This document shows, in pieces, positions 6,801 through 7,670 of a stretch of DNA of 7,670 nucleotides (positions are counted from its first letter, which is position 1; each line of letters opens with the position of its first letter). Below the pieces are notes generated by a model. It made no database searches and was not told the origin of the DNA. It worked only from the letters and a program-made list of their open reading frames with translations. Source of the stretch: Flavipsychrobacter stenotrophus (lineage in GTDB: Bacteria > Bacteroidota > Bacteroidia > Chitinophagales > Chitinophagaceae); contig CANBQQ010000144.1 of NCBI GenBank assembly GCA_947371715.1, forward strand, positions 1 to 7,670, read 5' to 3'. The translations under genes were made by a program, and so were the position numbers.

Positions 6801-7670
6801 CAGCACTGCTACAGCAACTATAACTGTTAACCCATTACCTGTAGTTAATGCAACAGCAGGCTCGCTTATTATCTGCGCTGGCGATAACACTACTTTGTCA
6901 GCAACAGGTGCGAATACCTACAGCTGGACACCAGGTACAGACCTGAGCGCATCTACTGGATCACCGGTTATATTCTCTGGTTTAAGCACTTCGTCATATA
7001 CGGTTACAGGAACAGACTTGAATGGCTGTACTGCAACGGCATCTTTGACAATCTCTGTTAACCCTCAACCAAATGCTGGTGCAGTAACGGGCGCTACATC
7101 TGTTTGCGTTGGTTCATCAACGTCTCTTGCCAATACAACTGCTGCCGGTGCAGGCACGTGGTCTATAGCCAATGCTAATGCCACTATCACATCAGCGGGT
7201 GTTGTTACTGGAGTTGTGGCAGGTGCTGATACGGTGTACTATTCTTACACCAACACTTGCGGTACTGCTGTTGATACATTTGCTATGACAGTTACTCCGC
7301 TTCCATTTGCAGATACCATTACAGGTGCAAATGACAGTATGTGTATCGGTTCTACATTGGCGCTAACAGATCCGGTTGCGGGTGGTGTGTGGAGCAGTGT
7401 TAATACTGCTATTGCTACAATTGACGCATCGGGTGTTGTATTCCCTGTATCAGCGGGTACAGATACAATAAGATACATTTATACGAACACTTGCGGATCT
7501 GATACAGCTATCTATCCACTTACGGTTATTGCTACTCCTACAGTGAGTGTTATTGCAGGTCCTGATAGTGTCTGCGTTAATTCTACAATAGTGCTCACCA
7601 ACACTACAATAGGTGGTGTATGGACAAGTACAGATACTACCATTGCGAAGATCGATTCGGTAACGGGTGC
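1..7670 (+). CDS. Giant modular surface/secreted protein (internal fragment): FG-GAP propellers, IPT/TIG and Ig-like arrays
   Basis: Frame 1 reads without a stop from the first base to the last, giving 2,556 codons plus two bases; both ends lie outside the window, so no start, signal peptide or C-terminal anchor can be judged. Domain order by residue of this fragment: FG-GAP blades 1-278, five Big_2-like Ig domains 279-684, IPT/TIG-like 691-770, seven FG-GAP blades 792-1180, five Big_2-like domains 1181-1586, ten Ig_7/PKD-like domains 1587-2353, further Big_2-like domains 2354-2556. No transmembrane segment or catalytic motif is seen. Composition is dominated by Thr, Ser, Gly, Ala and Val, with very few basic residues after residue 1266. 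Proteins with this mix in Bacteroidota are usually exported, often by type IX secretion through a C-terminal sorting domain; that is inference here. A role as adhesin or surface fibre is plausible, but ligand and function are unknown. The reading frame is certain; the function is not. Confidence 0.95.
835..2052 (+). other. Array of five Big_2-like Ig domains (copy A)
   Basis: Approximate units are 835-1080, 1081-1329, 1330-1569, 1570-1821 and 1822-2052. Each carries the pattern 'ITG....VC.G....L' near its start, then 'GG.W.S.NP..A.(V/I)', 'TG.(V/A)TG..AG..T(I/V).Y', then a Cys-Gly and a final 'TV' strand. This is the bacterial Ig-like group 2 (Big_2) signature, minus its common intimin-type context. 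Most units hold two Cys, one near the start and one before the last strand, suggesting one disulfide each. Unit 1 instead has its second Cys early (919-921), and unit 5 has Tyr (1867-1869) where the first Cys should be, leaving the Cys at 2017-2019 without its usual partner. These domains normally serve as rigid spacer stalks. Confidence 0.82.
2071..2310 (+). other. IPT/TIG-like domain
   Basis: The translation begins 'PTITSVTPVVGIPLTTLVSI' and continues TGTGFD..., then 'NNIVFFG', a Val-rich strand and 'TLTVMLP.GA'. This is the classic IPT/TIG order: a Pro-rich opening strand, a 'V.I.G..F' strand, then '(V/I).FG' and 'L.V.(V/L)P'. In Bacteroidota such a domain often sits directly before FG-GAP repeats, linked by a segment like 'FLPTF'; here the linker carries FFLPTY at about 2320-2337, which supports the same arrangement. 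It is an Ig-fold spacer. The exact C-terminal boundary is uncertain. No equivalent is seen for copy A because that copy starts outside the window. Confidence 0.8.
2311..2373 (+). other. Linker between IPT and propeller
   Basis: About 21 residues containing FFLPTY and one Cys (2338-2340), with another Cys just upstream at 2296-2298. It may contribute the last strand of the IPT fold or the closing strand of the propeller. No domain is recognised on its own. Confidence 0.5.
2374..3540 (+). other. Complete seven-blade FG-GAP/VCBS beta-propeller
   Basis: Seven calcium-loop positions are visible at 2443-2469 (DMDGDGKPD), 2614-2640 (DLDGDGKLD), 2770-2796 (DYDRDGKLD), 2983-3009 (DFDNDGAMD), 3145-3171 (EVNGDNRPE), 3301-3327 (DIDGDSKVD) and 3466-3492 (DIDGDKKAD). 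Spacing is 156-213 bases. Seven repeats are the number expected for a closed integrin-alpha-like propeller. Blade 5 lacks the first and last acidic Asp of the loop (both are Glu) and probably binds Ca2+ poorly or not at all; blades 6 and 7 lack the Gly after the third Asp. Blades 3 to 7 align one to one with the five blades at 1-834, at offsets of 2,703 to 2,724 bases. The propeller is the likeliest ligand-binding head of this part of the protein, by analogy with other FG-GAP proteins. Confidence 0.9.
3541..4758 (+). other. Array of five Big_2-like Ig domains (copy B)
   Basis: Approximate units are 3541-3798, 3799-4032, 4033-4281, 4282-4518 and 4519-4758. They carry the same 'VC.....L', 'GG.W', 'A.V(D/N).(A/V)TG.V', 'AG.(D/T)T(I/V).Y' and 'CG' landmarks as the array at 835-2052 and run collinear with it: unit 1 has the same early second Cys (3589-3591 and 3625-3627), and unit 2 starts with the near-identical phrase VKALADTG as its counterpart at 1075-1098. 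Unit 5 keeps both Cys, unlike copy A unit 5. Boundaries between later units carry the N-P-x-P linker. Expected role: extended stalk with one disulfide per domain. Confidence 0.82.
4990..5679 (+). repeat. Higher-order repeat copy 1 (690 bp, domains A-B-C)
   Basis: Three adjacent Ig_7-like domains of 231, 228 and 231 bases form one 690-base unit that recurs in direct orientation immediately downstream. Type A is marked by SPLCAG and QGSGATSYSW, type B by TPICAG and a shorter 'TSAGC' end, and type C by SSVCLG and 'VTATPT'. All lengths are multiples of three, so gain or loss of a copy keeps the frame. Confidence 0.92.
5425..5559 (+). repeat. 135-bp perfectly identical tract, copy 1
   Basis: Identical base for base, including third codon positions, to 6115-6249, 690 bases downstream. 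It spans the end of domain B and the first half of domain C. It is bounded by single mismatches (5424 t against 6114 c; 5560 g against 6250 a). Confidence 0.93.
5680..6369 (+). repeat. Higher-order repeat copy 2 (690 bp, domains A-B-C)
   Basis: Exactly the same length and domain order as copy 1. By direct comparison of translations, domain A differs from copy 1 at 4 of 77 residues, domain B at about 7 of 76 and domain C at 4 of 77. Many differences at base level are silent. The copy includes a long base-identical tract shared with copy 1. Confidence 0.92.
6115..6249 (+). repeat. 135-bp perfectly identical tract, copy 2
   Basis: Partner of the tract at 5425-5559. Silent sites elsewhere in these domains differ between copies, so this stretch stands out as freshly copied or homogenised. 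Confidence 0.93.
6370..7059 (+). repeat. Higher-order repeat copy 3 (690 bp, A-B conserved, third domain diverged)
   Basis: Domains A (6370-6600) and B (6601-6828) match the earlier copies closely; B differs from copy 1 B at only about 4 of 76 residues and is closer to it in protein than to copy 2 B. The third domain (6829-7059) holds the C slot but is clearly diverged, with IICAGDNTTLSATG and 'VIFSG', and so marks the edge of the homogenised array. Confidence 0.85.
7060..7670 (+). other. Big_2-like Ig domains resuming after the tandem array (cut by window end)
   Basis: Two full units, 7060-7293 and 7294-7527 (78 residues each), and a partial third from 7528. Landmarks return to the Big_2 type: 'TG....VC.G....L', a 'G.W' strand, 'A.I...G.V', 'AG.DT(V/I).Y' and 'NTCG'. 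The third unit reaches 'GGVWTS' and 'IDSVTG' before the window ends. Unit openings N-P-x-P and T-P-L-P continue the linker pattern. This shows the Ig_7-like array is embedded between Big_2-like domains. Confidence 0.8.

Larger units (their letters stand above)
4759..7059 (+). other. Ten tandem Ig_7/PKD-like domains
   Basis: Units: 4759-4989, 4990-5220, 5221-5448, 5449-5679, 5680-5910, 5911-6138, 6139-6369, 6370-6600, 6601-6828, 6829-7059, each 76 or 77 residues. Every unit opens with N-(P/A)-x-P, has Cys at residue 16 in a 'CAG/CLG' context, 'YSW(S/T)P' with Trp at 33, a 'S(T/A)..G..V' strand, 'YTVTG' near residue 57, and a second Cys at 66 or 67 in 'GC', then a 'TVTV' closing strand. This matches the Ig-like and PKD-like repeats common in Bacteroidota gliding and adhesion proteins (Pfam Ig_7 is my best guess; PKD is the alternative). 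By similarity the units fall into types C-A-B-C-A-B-C-A-B-C'. The array contains no Lys, Arg or Glu at all. Expected structure is a long disulfide-stabilised filament. Confidence 0.85.

Noticed and set aside
6183..6830. Short plus-strand open frames (6183-6371, 6645-6830) and one at 455-721 in other frames
   Set aside because: They sit out of frame inside conserved repeat domains. The two later ones resemble each other only because the underlying DNA is repeated. No ribosome binding site or protein pattern supports them.
4759..7059. CRISPR-like array
   Set aside because: The repeats are long (228-231 bases), coding, adjacent without spacers and in frame; no short repeat alternates with unique spacers.
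4990..7059. Retron or diversity-generating template-variable repeat
   Set aside because: Differences between copies are scattered and mostly silent or conservative, with no adenine-focused hypervariable segment and no reverse transcriptase gene in the window.

Overview
The whole window lies inside one enormous open reading frame on the + strand, frame 1. It is open at both ends and covers 2,556 complete codons without a stop. I see no start codon context, ribosome binding site, promoter, terminator, RNA gene, insertion sequence or second gene. The protein is a modular, Thr/Ser/Gly/Ala/Val-rich, presumably secreted or surface-anchored protein. It is of the type common in Bacteroidota, most likely the Chitinophagia/Sphingobacteriia side. 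That placement rests on the pairing of an IPT/TIG domain with FG-GAP propeller repeats and long arrays of bacterial Ig-like domains. Genus, function and secretion route (type IX would be expected) cannot be read from this fragment.

Layout: (1) 1-834, the last five blades of an FG-GAP/VCBS beta-propeller; (2) 835-2052, five Big_2-like Ig domains; (3) 2071-2310, an IPT/TIG-like domain, with a short linker to 2373; (4) 2374-3540, a complete seven-blade FG-GAP propeller; (5) 3541-4758, five more Big_2-like domains; (6) 4759-7059, ten tandem 76-77-residue Ig_7/PKD-like domains; (7) 7060-7670, Big_2-like domains again, running off the end.

Two scales of duplication stand out. Regions 1-2 and 4-5 are collinear copies of one roughly 2.7-kb supermodule (propeller plus five Ig domains, with an IPT in front of the second copy). 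Inside region 6 the domains follow a higher-order order C-ABC-ABC-AB-C', a 690-bp three-domain repeat whose core copies are almost identical. From 3799 to the window end only three basic residues occur in about 1,290 codons, including one stretch of 947 codons with no Lys or Arg.

Taken together, the protein looks like a long extracellular stalk of Ig domains carrying calcium-binding propeller heads, a plausible adhesin or surface-fibre protein. No enzyme, defence system or regulatory system is visible. The novelty here is in architecture and repeat evolution rather than in a new pathway.
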